A stretch of DNA of 64,000 nucleotides, taken from Chaetoderma sp. LZ-2023a. Taxonomy: Eukaryota > Mollusca > Caudofoveata > Chaetodermatida > Chaetodermatidae. Below the pieces are notes generated by a model that was not told the origin of the DNA, searched no databases, and worked only from the letters and a program-made list of their open reading frames with translations. Below, piece by piece: positions 1 through 12,049 of this stretch. The DNA is taken from NCBI GenBank assembly GCA_034401795.1, contig CM067367.1:79857736-79921735 (forward strand). The letters are read 5' to 3'. Made by a program: the position numbers and the translations under genes. How positions within the stretch are numbered: position 1 is the stretch's first letter; each line of letters begins with the position of its first letter.

Positions 1-13
1 GCATGACACGTGT

Positions 14-84
14 GTTTCTCTCTCTCTCTCTCTCTCTCACAGTCTCACAGTCTCACAGTCTCTCTCTCTCTCTCTCACAGTCTC

Positions 85-143
<59 letters not shown>

Positions 144-312
144 CTCACAATCTCTCTCTCTCTCTCTCTCTCTCTCAGTCTCACAGTCTCTCTCTCTCTC
201 TCTCTCAGTCTCACAGCCTCTCTCTCAGTCTCACAGTCTCTCTCACAGTCTCACAGTCTCTCGCCCTCCCACTCGCCCTCCCACTCGCCCTCCCACTCGC
301 CCTCCCACTCAA
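14..312. repeat. (CT)n microsatellite with CACAGT interruptions
   Basis: A pyrimidine-rich simple repeat of CT dinucleotides interrupted by cagtctcaca blocks, ending in four near-identical copies of ccctcccactcg. The open frames across it (Ser/Leu-rich on this strand) are low-complexity by-products and are not genes. Confidence 0.97.
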
Positions 313-892
313 GTTTATACGTTTACTTTGTTATTTTGTGTATATGTTTATGTTTGCCGCCTATACATTTTTTCTGTATGGAGAGGCCTTTTCTTAGTTT
401 CGAACAACTTGTGCCCAATCCCATTGTATAAATATATATATGCAACAAAATCTGTTTAAAAAACATGAAAGCGGTAGAATGAAATTGTTTTAACGCTTGC
501 CCTGTTAGAGCAATCAACCGCAACACAACACGCCATATCTTTGTAAATATTTAACTGTAACGCTATGATAAATATGTTAATGTTATGCGCGACTGGCCAC
601 CAAGATGGCGGACTACTTGCGTTGACCTTTGTCCTATGACGTAGGTGCATAAGGTCAATAGCATTGATGCAGTGGACCTGTTATGCGTGTCGATACCGGT
701 TGATGCGTGACAATCTTCAAAACACATCATTAAGCCCGCTGAATATTAGAAAAACAGTTTAACAGAAAGTTACTCGTTTCGAACAATTCAAGACCGCTCA
801 AGCAGTATATATCCCGGTTGACAGACCAGACTATGTGTGCTATACATATACGTATTATAAGTAATTTATTGGATTAATTTGAAGGTGAGGCT
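313..892. other. No gene or clear element seen
   Basis: AT-rich single-copy-looking DNA. I see no coding pattern, no terminal repeats and no similarity to other parts of the window. Confidence 0.6.
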
Positions 893-895
893 ACG

Positions 896-972
<77 letters not shown>

Positions 973-973
973 G
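893..973. repeat. (ACT)n microsatellite
   Basis: About 25 uninterrupted ACT/CTA units, a plain trinucleotide microsatellite. Confidence 0.97.
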
Positions 974-1188
974 TGTTAAAATTTGAGCCAAATTGGACGA
1001 GCAGTTTCCATAACATGGCTCAAATGTTATACCGATAAAAACTAAAGACTAACTTTATTAATTTTCTACAAGTTTTCGCACTTAGCTGTTCTTTATCATG
1101 TGCGACAGCTTGTAGAAAGGTTAGTCGTTAATTGTACCACGTTTGAATCGTGTTATCATTATCAACAGGCTAACGTGGCCACCTCAAA

Positions 1189-1580
1189 TCACCTTTCCAA
1201 TTTATCCATCCATCATATGACGTCATAATTTACTACGCGACGTGTAGGATGGCGTCAGAATCATTACGTCATGACTGACTCGATATAGTCCGTCTTTAAT
1301 CCTTAATAGTCCGACACGTTGTACGAATTGTATGTCTTTACCGTTTAATAAATATTCTGTTGACTATTTTGAAACAAATTTGACTGGGCGCTGTTGTTGC
1401 CATAGGAAGCAACAGTGCCCAGTCAAATTAGTTTCAAAATATTTAACAGCTTACCTGTATAGTTTTCTTGAAATTAATAGTCAGAGAGTTCCGGGATCGC
1501 TCAATCCCAATACGAGGGAGGTGTGGGTGGAGCTTAGCCGTGATGGGTGTGGTATAGCTAAAATTGGAAAGGTCCATTTT
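1189..1580 (+). mobile_element. CRE-palindrome MITE, copy A
   Basis: A full-length copy of a ~400-bp repeat seen about ten times in the window. In order it has a left end acctttccaattt that is inverted at the right end (aaattggaaaggt), a block with TGACGTCA-type sites (tatgacgtcataat near 1216), a stretch ending in tttaataaat, a ~93-bp palindrome (1357-1449) whose arms read ctgttga...gggcgctgttg, and a tail rich in tgggtggagcttagc. The inverted ends and lack of coding capacity fit a non-autonomous DNA transposon. I do not recognise the parent transposase family. Confidence 0.75.
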
Positions 1581-1795
1581 CAATCGAGATATCCATAGAT
1601 CCATCATTCTTTACGATCAGGATCAGGTTATTTCTCCAGACAACAGCAGATGTATGGAAATCCGCTTTCATGGATTATCACTGGACATTAGTATGAAAAT
1701 CATGGGCTGGATGTCAGAATCCACAATTATTATCTAAAAGATCAGAATGGTAAAATATTTATCCTACTTAGACTTCTAAATAATTCTATACGCGG

Positions 1796-1966
1796 ACGAC
1801 GCAATCATGCCAGCAGGACGACGCATCCATCATAGCAGGACGACAATCATGGCAGCAGGACGGCGCAATCATGATAGCAGGGCGACGCAATTATGCCAGC
1901 AGGACGACGCAATCATGCCAGCAGGACGACGCAACTATGCTAGCAGGACGACGCATTGATGGCATA
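1796..1966. repeat. 22-bp minisatellite
   Basis: Seven to eight tandem copies of a ~22-bp unit containing gacgacgcaatcatg and ending ccagcag or tagcag. One unit has a small deletion. It sits between MITE copies A and B. Confidence 0.9.
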
Positions 1967-2029
1967 ATTATGTGGATTATAGTGGCATTCATAGATGTAT
2001 TAAAAGCTTATAAACTGGAATGGTCCGCC

Positions 2030-2262
2030 AAGTGTACGAACTGGATGTCTGATGGATTTACTATTTAATAAAATTCGTGTTGAATATTTTAAAACTAATT
2101 AGACAGCAACAGCAGCCAGTCAAATTAGTTTCAAAATATTTAACAGCTTACCTGTATGGTTACCTGGAATAGTAGGGTTCTGGGAAGTCAGGGTTAAAAG
2201 TATATACATCGATGCCAACACGAGGATAAAGTTGGCGCGGAGTAGCTAAAATGGATCTATCT
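2030..2262 (+). mobile_element. CRE-palindrome MITE, copy B (5'-deleted)
   Basis: This copy starts inside the family's ttactatttaataaa segment. It keeps both palindrome arms with a shortened centre (agacagcaacagcagccag), then the gcttacctgtat and ccaacacgagg tail. The CRE-rich left part is missing. Confidence 0.65.
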
Positions 2263-2461
2263 AGTGCTGATAAATCTATAACGGAAATGAACAAACACAA
2301 AATAGCTTTCATTACTGTAGAGATGAAGTTGTGCGTCCTCAAGGAGTTTTTCCAGCGGCAAAGTTGAAATGCAATGCGTTCGGTTTTATGCAAGCCTAAA
2401 TGTAAGATAGGTGTGTTGTCAGAGTTGATAAAAAGGTGATAGACATCTCGCAGTCACAAAT

Positions 2462-2945
2462 AAAGATCGAGTTGTCGCTATGCCCCGCCTGTTTCTAACT
2501 AAGCTCCGCCCAGTTTATGCCCACGATTGAATCAATTTTAGCACAACGAATTCGCCGAATTCTCAATTTCTAGGTGTCACCTGTTGAATATTATGAAACT
2601 AACAAAGACAATGGATTAATCCACTTTTACCTATACCCCGCTTTTAACTAGGCCCCGCCTATCTCTGGCTAAGCTCCAAACACGTCTCGCCCATGTTAGG
2701 CTCAATCGATCTTTGCACTACCTGAATCTCAATTTCCAGAAAACTATACAGGTAAGCTGTTGAATATTGTGAAACTAATCTGACTGGGTCCTGTTGCTGC
2801 AGAATGTTTATTAAATAGTAAAGACATACAAGTCGTGGAACTCAACTACTACGCATTTGTGATGGACTAAATCGCGTCATTCATGACGTAATTGATTATG
2901 ACGTCAGCGTACATGTGACATCGTTGATTATTACCTCATATGATT
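2462..2945 (-). mobile_element. CRE-palindrome MITE, two reversed partial copies (C)
   Basis: Reading on the minus strand there are two overlapping family fragments. One, near 2610-2945, has the tail (ccccgcctat), one palindrome arm (ctgttgaatattgtgaaact) and the CRE-rich end (atgacgtcagcg near 2900). A second tail-only piece lies at about 2462-2600 (gctatgccccgcct). The second palindrome arm is lost. Confidence 0.65.
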
Positions 2946-3159
2946 GATCGCTAAACTAGATTTCTCTATTCAGACGAATATTCTAAGATCTTTGCTCATT
3001 TCCTCTGGGACGCGGATAGATCTACGTCGTTTGAATGTGGCGTCAGCTAACAAGTGCGGTATTTATACTATGATATCAGATATAGCGGATATCTCAATTG
3101 GTGACATGGTGATCTACAGTTTAACAAACATAAATATCATTGCTTTGCTTAGTGCCCAT

Positions 3160-3580
3160 TCTAATGGACCTTTCAAATATATCCACCCGTCATATGACGT
3201 TATAATCAACTACGTGACGTATAGAATGACATCACAATCAATGACGTAATTATGACGCCATGAATGACGTATATAAGTACGTCACGAATGCATAGTTGAA
3301 GACGGACTATGCGTTGTTGTATGAATTGTATGTCTACTATTTAAAAAATATCCTGTTGAATATTTTGAAACTAATTTGACTGGGCGCTGTTGCTGTCATA
3401 GGCAGCAACAGCATCCAGTCAAATTGGTTACAAAATATTCAACAACTCAACTGTATAGTTTTCAGGAAATTGATAGTCATGGTATTCTGGGATCGATCTA
3501 TACCAAACGGGGGAGTGTGGGTGGAGCTTAGCTAGTGATGGGCGGGGCTTAGCTAAAACTGAAAAAGTCAATTTCTTGGC
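3160..3580 (+). mobile_element. CRE-palindrome MITE, copy D
   Basis: A near-complete copy. It has the left end taatggacctttcaa, several tgacg/cgtca sites (3190-3290), the link gacggactatgcgttg, the full palindrome with a tcatag centre (about 3352-3445) and the tggagcttagc / gggcggggctt tail. It is among the best-preserved palindromes in the window. Confidence 0.75.
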
Positions 3581-3724
3581 AGGCCATACATGCTTGATCA
3601 CCGATATAATAGCGTAACATTCTAAGTTGAATCGAGTGAAGACTCATCTACAGACAGCTAACAACTGAACACAGAATGTTTCATCCCCAGCACTCAGTAG
3701 TATTCCTCCATAGAGAGGGATGCA

Positions 3725-4065
3725 TTTCTAGTTAAGCTCCGCCCTCGCTTTCTTCCTGTTGGCATCGATCGAACCCTGAATTCCCAGAATCCCAATGCCA
3801 AGGCAACTATACAAGGTAAGCAGTTGAATATTTTGAAACTAATGTGACTTGTTGCTGTTGCTGCCAATGGCAGCAACAGTGCCACGTGAAATTAGTTTCA
3901 AAATATGCAACATACTGTTGTTTATGAAATTGCAAAAACATACAATTCGTACACTTGACGGTTTATTCAGCGTTCACGACGGAGCTAGATATTTCATTCA
4001 TTTCGCATTAGGATTGTAACGTCACCCTACATGCGACGAAGTTGATTATGACGTCATAAAAATGA
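3725..4065 (-). mobile_element. CRE-palindrome MITE, copy E
   Basis: A reversed copy. The tail (gttaagctccgccc) is at the left, then a palindrome at about 3815-3912 with the hairpin tip gctgttgctgccaatggcagcaacag, and the CRE-bearing end (attatgacgtcataa) at about 4040-4058. No coding potential. Confidence 0.7.
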
Positions 4066-5224
4066 GAGACACATCAGATCCCTCCATTGAATGTGCCTTA
4101 CTTTGTTCTATGATTTTTGATGATAATAATGAAATGGCTACTACTAGAAAGAGCAGAAATGTGTCTTTTTGTGAAAGAACAATGTGCATATCCGCTGCAT
4201 TCCGATCGATAAGAAACGAGGGTTTTTTTGCTTCTTTAAATGGCCTTATTTCACAATGTAAGTAAATAAGTTGTTTCTAATTGAACTTAAATTACATGTA
4301 TATAGACGACGGCGAGTTGGTCGAGATTTTAGCATTTCTATTCTACGTTTGGTGGTTTCAGTAGTGTAAACACAGTGTTAGAGTTAACACAAAATATTAC
4401 ATGAGAATGGCGCATAGCAATAGTCCCCGTAAAGGGAAAAAGAAAATAGTTAAGAAAATCTGTAATAACCGAAATCATGTTGAAATATGATAAAACAGGA
4501 GGGCACGGTTTGTAATATCTAATATTGCTCTTATCTTGGTTTATTTTCTTCAACATTGTTGCAACTGTTCGAAAAAGTATGGCATTAAAATTTCAGAGGA
4601 CACCAATGTATGTTTCAATTTTGGTTTCTTGAAGAAGTTGAAGTCAAGTTTAAGATGTTGGACTTAAGAGAGATATGACACATTTTCATTACACTAATTA
4701 TAAATGCGTATGTATTCGCTAAGAAACGGGTCAACCTCAGAGTGAAGTTTAATCCCATAATGCTTCCACTGTCTCCGCTGTATTGTTCATTGATCCACAT
4801 TTATTTCTGCCCTTAAGTGCCACGCCATATTGCATGAAAATGTTCATACGCGTACAACTTGACGAGTAGAAGTGACGTTTTCAATGTTCAAAGCCACATT
4901 GATTTTCAAATAATTCTTGCACACTTTGCAATACACTTTTTCAATTGATGATGAATATGGTAGGCGGTCTCTCTACATTGACTAATATCTTTTCAAAATA
5001 TTCTGGTAGGCAAAACGTTTCCTAGACAAGCTGAATCCGGATCATTATCGAGCAGAATATCTCGGAGTTGATGAAGATCCTCGTCGTCGTCGTATCTGGT
5101 GCCAGCATTATAGCTGTCGTCAACGTTCTCATCACCATTGCCGTCGTCGCTGCCGACACCGCCGCGATGATATGACATCGCCGTCATCGGCTTTTTCGTC
5201 TTCGTCTTCCATGATAGCAAGCAA
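4066..5224. other. No recognisable gene
   Basis: AT-rich sequence with a CGT/GTC-rich patch near 5080-5170. Short open frames exist but show no recognisable domain, so I make no gene call here. Confidence 0.5.
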
Positions 5225-5530
5225 ACGTTGGCCCAACGTTTACCACTACGTTGGGCCAACGTAGTTTTGCTCATCGGCCCAACGTTGGCAATACGTTATT
5301 GAGCCAACGTTGAGCCAACGCGCATAAATCTATGAAGATGTTTAAAATAGCATACCAGATAGCATAATTTAACAATTTAAAAATTGAAATGTGAATATTA
5401 TGTTGATTTTGTTTGACTTAACGTGAAATTTCCAATGCTGGCCCAACGTTGGCAAACACGTGATACAGCCAACGTTGGGCCAACGTTGGCAAACAAGTGA
5501 TACAGCCAACGTTGGGCCAACGTTGTAATA
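5225..5530. repeat. Clustered AACGTT palindromes (GGCCCAACGTTGGC)
   Basis: At least seven occurrences of the self-complementary core ccaacgttgg, in two groups (5226-5320 and 5440-5525) around an AT-rich spacer. Within the second group, ggccaacgttggcaaacacg and a close variant form a direct duplication of about 45 bp. The arrangement resembles the ends of a non-autonomous DNA element, but no transposase is visible. Confidence 0.6.
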
Positions 5531-5636
5531 CCAACTGCGATCTGCCAACCTGTTGCCAATGTCTACATGTTATCAGGGTTTCTTGTCACCATTTTCATCA
5601 TCGCTGTCATCGACGTCATCGTCGACATCATCGTCG

Positions 5637-5707
<71 letters not shown>

Positions 5708-5708
5708 T
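5637..5708. repeat. (ATT)n microsatellite
   Basis: About 23 ATT units. The poly-Tyr and poly-Leu frames through it are not genes. Confidence 0.97.
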
Positions 5709-6958
5709 AGCCCAATGCCTATGATACGCAAGATGAGCCGGTGCCTCTACACACAATGTAAGTAAACGGTTTAATATCCACAAGCTCATCAAAACGGCAT
5801 TGTATTATTATTATTTAGTAAACACGATTGGTAGCTGACTGCCAACAGAAACTCAAATCACATTTGAGTTTGCAAAATAAAAAGCTACATAACCAGGAAG
5901 CGGTCTTGTCTTAACGTAAACACGGCACATATTGTAAATATGTCAGCTGCAGATTTGTTACCAGTCAGGGACCATATCGTCGTACTAACATACACCCACT
6001 CACATAGCTACGCTCTGTTCGAGGCCGTACTTGCAGACCTGTGATTTCACGCTATGTGAAGTAACATTAGGGTAGTGGGTTGGAGGTAGCCAATCAGATT
6101 TCTGCCTACTTCATGTGACCTAATTTACACTCACAAAAACAACGGCGATCCCGACGGTGTTGATCTGGAAAGAGACATTTGCAAAAGTTTGCAATAGTTT
6201 TGCTCTAAACAAGTTATCTGAGGAACAGAAAATGTGTAGATTGGGTTTCGATAACAAAAACCGCTAGTTTGGTTTACGCACACGTGTAAATTTGTCTACT
6301 TCCTGATTTCTTATCGAGCAATCTCATTGGCGAAAGTTGAATGACCCCAGTTCGTTAATATGTATGAAGGTATGCAAGCACGGCATTCGATACGGGAACG
6401 TAGTCGGGGAGGGGTGGGGGTGGGTGGGGGGGGGGGGCGAGGATCGTGCAATAGGACGATGGTACCATATGGCCCCTTGGGATTGGCAGATATTTATATA
6501 TTATTTACAGATAATCGTTCATCTGGCGAGCCTGAACCTTTATGACCCTAACTTTGCCACGTCCTCTGAGATAAGAATATTCATTATACCCTCATCATAA
6601 CGGCATCATAGTGTCATACAGTCATATTTTAATCATTGGATTAACCTAAGCTAGCGGGCGGGTGGGGGTGGGGTGATGGTGGGTGGGTGGGGGTTGCCAT
6701 AAGGACCAACAGTGGTCGTATTTTACAGTGACATTTTTGAATGACAATCTCCCAGATTTTTATATCCATAGGAGATCTGAATATGCCCGCTATGTTAGAG
6801 TGTTATCTAGAGTGTTAACGACGTGTTTAGAGATGAATAGGAATGATGGACGGACTCCAGCCACCACACCCCAACCCCCACCACGCACCCGTCTCGCCCC
6901 ACCCACACGTTTTATTCATTGGTCCTCCCAAGTCACGTGGTTTTCGAGTAGGCGACTG
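5709..6958. other. No recognisable gene
   Basis: Contains two G-rich stretches (about 6408-6440 and 6655-6705, GGGT-type runs). Otherwise I see no domain, terminal repeat or similarity to other parts of the window. Confidence 0.5.
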
Positions 6959-7087
6959 GACGTGGCATAATTGCCCATATATGGAGTCCCCTTAAAGGGC
7001 GTGTTCTGGTGAGCGCCCTTTTACAAACACGCTCACGAGAACACGCCCCAGTTAGCCACTCCATATATGGGCAGTTAGGCCACGTCA
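6959..7087. repeat. Long imperfect inverted repeat (hairpin)
   Basis: Two arms of about 58 bp face each other. The left arm contains gcccatatatggagt and gggcgtgttctggtgagcg; the right arm contains the reverse complements with few mismatches. The spacer is only a few bases, so it can fold into a long hairpin. It is likely a foldback or MITE remnant. Confidence 0.85.
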
Positions 7088-7309
7088 AATCGGAAAAAAC
7101 CCTGCCTTTGGAGGAACAATGAAAAAGTGGACGGAGGTATAGTCATCCGTTATACAATCTCCTCTGAGCATAATTATTTATGGCATGCTATCACATTTAT
7201 ATATACGCCATTTTAGTTTGGAATCGCTAGACAGAATCGATATCAGATTGGTTGTTGGTACTGTTTCAATTAATTGCTAATTCGGCAATGTTCAGCAAAG
7301 CCAAATGAC

Positions 7310-9817
7310 AGTCAGACTATCACGCACGTACAGACACACTCTGTCACATACACACAAACTATGTCACATACAGACATACTCTGTCACATACAGACACACT
7401 CTGTCACATACAGATTTTATGTCTGTCATGTACAGAGACACTCTATCACGTAGAGCCACACCCTGTCACATACAGCCACTGTCTGTCACGTACAGACCCA
7501 CTCTGTCACACACACAGACAGACTCTGCCACGTGCAGACACAGTCTGTCAAATACAGAAACACCCTGTCGCATACAGAAACACTGTTACATACAGACACA
7601 TTCTGTCAAGTACAGACACACTATTTCACGTACATACACTGTCTGACACATACAGACACACTCTGTTACATACGGACACACTCTGTTACATGCAGGCACA
7701 CTCTGTTACATACACACACTCTGTCACGCACAGACACACTCTGCCACGTACAGACACACTCTGCCACGTACAGACACACTCTGTCACGGACAGACACACT
7801 CTGCCACGTGCAGACACACTCTGGCACATGCAGAAACACCCTGTCACGTACAAAAACACTCTGTCACGTACAGACACACTCTGCCACGTACAGACACACT
7901 CTGTCACGTGCAGAAACACTCTGCCACGTACAGACCCACTCCACCGCGTACAGACCTACTCTGCAACGTACAGACACACTCTGTCACGTACAGACAAACT
8001 CTGCCACGTACAGACACACTCTGTCACATGCAGAAACACCCTGTCCCGTACAGACACACTATGTCACGTACAGAACACTTTGCCACGTGCAGACACACTG
8101 TAACGTACAGACACAATCTGTCACGTCAAGACACACTCTACACGCTGTTACATACAGACACAGTCTGTCACGTACAGGCACGCTCTGCCACGTACAGACA
8201 CACTCTGTCACATACAGAAACACTCTGTTACATACTGACACACTCTGTCACGTACAGACACACTCTGCCACGTACAGCCACACTCTGCCACGTACAGACC
8301 CACTCTGCCACGTACAGACACACTCTGTCACGTACAGCCACACTCTGCCACGTACATACACACTCTGTCACGTGCAGAAACACTCTGTCACATGCAGAAA
8401 CACTCTGTCACGTACAGAAACACTCTGTCACGTACAGAAACACTCTGTCACGTACAGATACACTCTGCCACGTACAGACACACTCTGTCACGTACAGACA
8501 CACTCTGTCACATGCAGAAACACTCTGTTACGCGCAGACACACTCCATTACATACAGACACACTCTGTTACATACAGACACACTCTGTCACGTACATACA
8601 CACTCTGCCACGTACAGACACAATCTGTCACGTACAGACACACTCTTCCACGTACATCCACACTGTGCCACGTACAGGCACACTCTGTCACGTCAAGACA
8701 CACTCTACACTCTGTTACATAAAGACACACTCTGTCACGTACAGACACACTCTGTCACGTACAGACACGCTCTGCCACATACAGACACACTCTGTCACAT
8801 ACAAAAACACGGTTACATACAGACACACACTGTCACGTACAGACACACTTTGCCACGTACAGCCACACTTTGCCACGTACAGACACACTCTGTCACGTGC
8901 AGAAACACTCTGTCACGTACAGATCCACTCTGTCACGTACAGCCACACTCTGCCACGTACAGACACACTCTATCACATGCAGAAACACTATGTCACGTAC
9001 AGATACACTCTGCCACGTACAGCCACACTCTGCCACGTACAGACACACTCTGTCACGTGCAGAAACACTCTATCACATGTAGAAACACTCTGTCACGTAC
9101 ATACACACTCTGCCACGTACAGACACACTCTGCCACGTACAGACACACTCTGCCACGTACAGACACACTCTGTCACATGCAGAAACACTCTGTTACGTGC
9201 AGATACACTCTATTACGTACAGGCACACTCTATTACATACAGACACACTGTTGCATACTGACACACTCTGTCACGTACAGCCGCACTCTGCCACGGACAG
9301 ACACACTCTGTAACGTGCAGAAACACTCTGTCACGTACAGACACACTCTGTCACGTACAGCCACACTCTGCCACGTACATACACACTCTGTCACGTGCAG
9401 AAACATTGTCACATGCAGAAACACTCTGGCACGTACAGACACACGCTGTCACGTACAGACACACTCTGTCACATGTAGAAACACTCTGTTACGTGCAGAC
9501 ACACTCTATTACGTACAGGCACACTCTATTACATACAGACACACTATGTTACATACAGACGCACTCTGTCACGTACAGACACACTCTGTCACGTACAGAC
9601 GCAATCTGTCACGTACAGACACACTCTTCCACGAACATCCACACTCTGCCACGTACAGGCACACTCTGTCACATCAAGAACCACACTCTACACTCTGTTA
9701 CATACAGACACACTCTGTCACGTGCAGACACACTCCGTCACATGCAGAAACACGCTGTCACGTACAGACACACTCTGTCACGTACAGATACACTCTGTCA
9801 CGTAAAGACACACTCTG
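7310..9817. repeat. 20-bp minisatellite, ~125 copies, with higher-order structure
   Basis: A tandem array of CACTCTGTCACGTACAGACA variants (T/C at CTG[T/C]CA, CATA/CGTA/CGTG, and AGA[C/A]A). Because 20 is not a multiple of 3, every frame cycles through the same 60 bases, and several frames stay open by chance (one for 642 codons). These frames are artefacts. A distinctive block around 8618-8720 (cttccacgtacatcc, then tcaagacacactctacactc) recurs at about 9594-9705, roughly 980 bp away, so part of the array was duplicated as a unit. The array runs directly into the Polinton capsid-type gene. Confidence 0.95.
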
Positions 9818-10670
9818 TTATAAGCTCTATTGCTAACTATATCGAACATAACCCTACTCGGTAGGTTCCTGAGAAGAATATTGCCCCTATTCACGCTAGT
9901 AGTCCCTGCTGGAATGGTGAATGATTTGACGATAACGCTTTTAATAAGGTATCGCACTGGGCAATTTAGCAATGTCGACGCGTGAGCATTAATTACTTCT
10001 GGAATAGTTTTAACCTTACGTAAATTTGATGTAGCTTCGTGTAGACGTAATTTGTAAGCGTGAGCATCGCCACGAATTAGGTTAAAATCAGGTTTACTTG
10101 ACGTAAAACGGATCTTTAAGGAAACTCCATTGATTAAATATTTTTCCTGAAGAAATATGTCGGAATGAATTCTACCGATAATTTCCACAGGGTTACTTAG
10201 AGCAACGTTAAGATTTCTACGAGTAAAATCTGCATTATTAGCTGACTTATTATAAATATGCCCTGCTGTATCCTTAAACCATAATGCAGCGGTTAAGTGA
10301 CTCGACCTATGATCTGTCGAATAATTAAATAAGCTTTCAAAATCACTGCGAAAAGCGTATGTGTCGTTAGCGTCAGGGACACGTTTTCCATTTAAAAATA
10401 CATCTACTTGAGAAAGCATAGAGCCAACCTATAAGGTAACCGGCACAACATCGTTGTTCACCATTAAAGGAATTTCCACCCTCGCGACAACCTTACGACG
10501 CTAGCCTTTACGTAAATGTAACTTTGAGCTAAATCTATGTATTCATCACTGCTTCCAGAGACTAAAAGCTCCAGGCTTCCCCCAAAGCTAGACAGACTCG
10601 TCATGGGTTGTTGATAACTTTGCAAACAAGCTTGATCCATTGTAGTCATTACAGGTTTCATAGTAAACAA
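9818..10670 (-). pseudogene. Polinton major-capsid-type protein, truncated
   Basis: The fragments match the double-jelly-roll capsid-type protein of Polintons/Mavericks, the family often labelled F54H12.2-like. Visible family motifs are GSSDEYIDLAQSYIYVK near the N-terminus (about 10,530-10,580), SQVDVFLNGKRV (about 10,410), GRIHSDIFLQEKYLINGV (about 10,140) and VKSFTIPAGTTS (about 9,910). The protein would form the capsid shell of a virus-like Polinton particle. The gene is dead: the frame shifts near 10,500, there is an in-frame stop near 10,431, and the C-terminal part is missing because the frame runs straight into the 20-bp minisatellite. It follows the basic protein gene on the same strand, as expected in a Polinton structural block. 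Family assignment is from memory of conserved motifs. Confidence 0.8.
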
Positions 10671-10715
10671 ATCTAATTCGATTTTTAGAGCAGTGACAAG
10701 CAGCCATCTTATTAG

Positions 10716-11087
10716 TTAACTAAATATATCTACTCGTTTAGAGTTTCTGATGCTTCTTCCTCTACTGTTACGCTTCGAATGACTTCTGCGAGGGTTAGAT
10801 AATTGTTGACCCCTCTTAGCATTTTTGCATCTATGTTGTGAAATATCTCCAGAGATATTGTTACGAGCTAACGCTATGGCTTTTGGTATGGTGGCTCTAC
10901 CGACATTCCAAGCCGTATTTTTCACAGATGTTTTCAATTTTTTACCAGCTAAAGCATCTTCAGCCACACCTAAACCAGCTGACAGGGCTCGTTTACCCAA
11001 ACTTTTTCCAATGCTTTTAGCTAATGGCATGGCTGCTCTGAACAGTGAGCTTATACTATTTCCTAGCCTATGACCCTTTTGACTCCT
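10716..11087 (-). pseudogene. Small basic Polinton protein, 5'-truncated
   Basis: About 120 residues remain: a glycine/alanine/lysine-rich start (LGNSISSLFRAAMPLAKS, GKRALSAGLGVAEDALAGKK) and a very basic Arg/Lys/Ser tail. Proteins of this look (short LFR...P..K.. motif, then an amphipathic stretch and a basic end) sit beside the capsid-type gene in many Polintons; I infer a minor particle or DNA-binding role. The reading frame is open, but its apparent first ~23 codons lie in the family X repeat starting at 11,090, so the true N-terminus was lost to that insertion. It lies 45 bp upstream of the capsid-type fragments. Confidence 0.6.
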
Positions 11088-12049
11088 AGTGTAGCTCGCG
11101 GGGTAGTGTCGGACCGTTCCGGTGTCTGGTGTTGACTCGCCACGCCACATGTGCACGACGAGTGAGGACGCTGCTTAGCCTCCGGTCTTGGGGCTATGGA
11201 TCCTGTGTGATACTGCCCTATGGGTAAGAAAGACCGGCTCCTAAGGCCCGTGGAACTCAATCGTTCCGGTGGGGCCGTGCAACCATCGTCGCGAACATTA
11301 AACACTACAGTCTCATCCCAAGAGTTTGTGTCACCAGTATGCCTGTCCATAGCAATTTCGTGATCTATGGACTTACAAGATTTGATTGGTGACCTAATTA
11401 AAATAAGTCTATACAATGATTTTACCTAAAACAGACCGTCAAGTATGCTAGATAAATATAATAAGCATACGAAAATACAAGACATAGAGACAGCCTGATG
11501 AACTTTTAAATGTGGGGCTCCCTGAGGTACCACACAAACTAATTAACTTAATATAAGCTATTATACCTCTAAGCTGAAAGGAAAGAAATTTATCTTTTAT
11601 TGTGTCGAAAAATTATGTGCCTCATGCGGGTACTACTACTAGTGCTAGTTTGGGTGAGGAGTATTATCCTCACATGGGCCGTCGCCACTGAATCCTTGCG
11701 AGAGGCAAGTGCCTCGCATGGGCCTCCATCACAGAAAAATGTCGCCATCGCTTAAAGCGGGAGAAGCGTATTGGCCAAAAAGGGCTTACTCTAATATTCA
11801 ACCAAAATGCTGTAAAGAAAAGACCATACCAGTGAAATTATGACTATACGGTTGCGTGCTGTTATACGTGAAGACGGGACGAGCGATTCCCGAAGGATTC
11901 CCACATCACCGTCTTATGTAGTTTTCAATATGCTGAATTAGTAGTTGCTGCTTTTATTTATGCGGGCCTTCTTCTATGCCTAAACTAATATTTAGTTTTT
12001 AGAGACAAGAACTATCTTAGGCCGAAAATGGCTGGCGTCTACCTAGCTT

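Noticed and set aside
3-459. Ser/Leu-rich open frames at the left end
   Set aside because: Direct translation of a CT microsatellite; no other coding signal.
7532-9836. Very long open frames (396, 642 and 289 codons) of a Cys/His/Thr-rich repeat protein
   Set aside because: They are produced by the 20-bp minisatellite, which is stop-free in several frames and cycles every 60 bases. Overlapping open frames exist on both strands and no non-repeat coding sequence is attached.
11063-11416. 117-codon minus-strand frame upstream of the basic Polinton protein
   Set aside because: It lies inside the family X repeat and has no conserved counterpart frame in the second copy (61,440-61,580).
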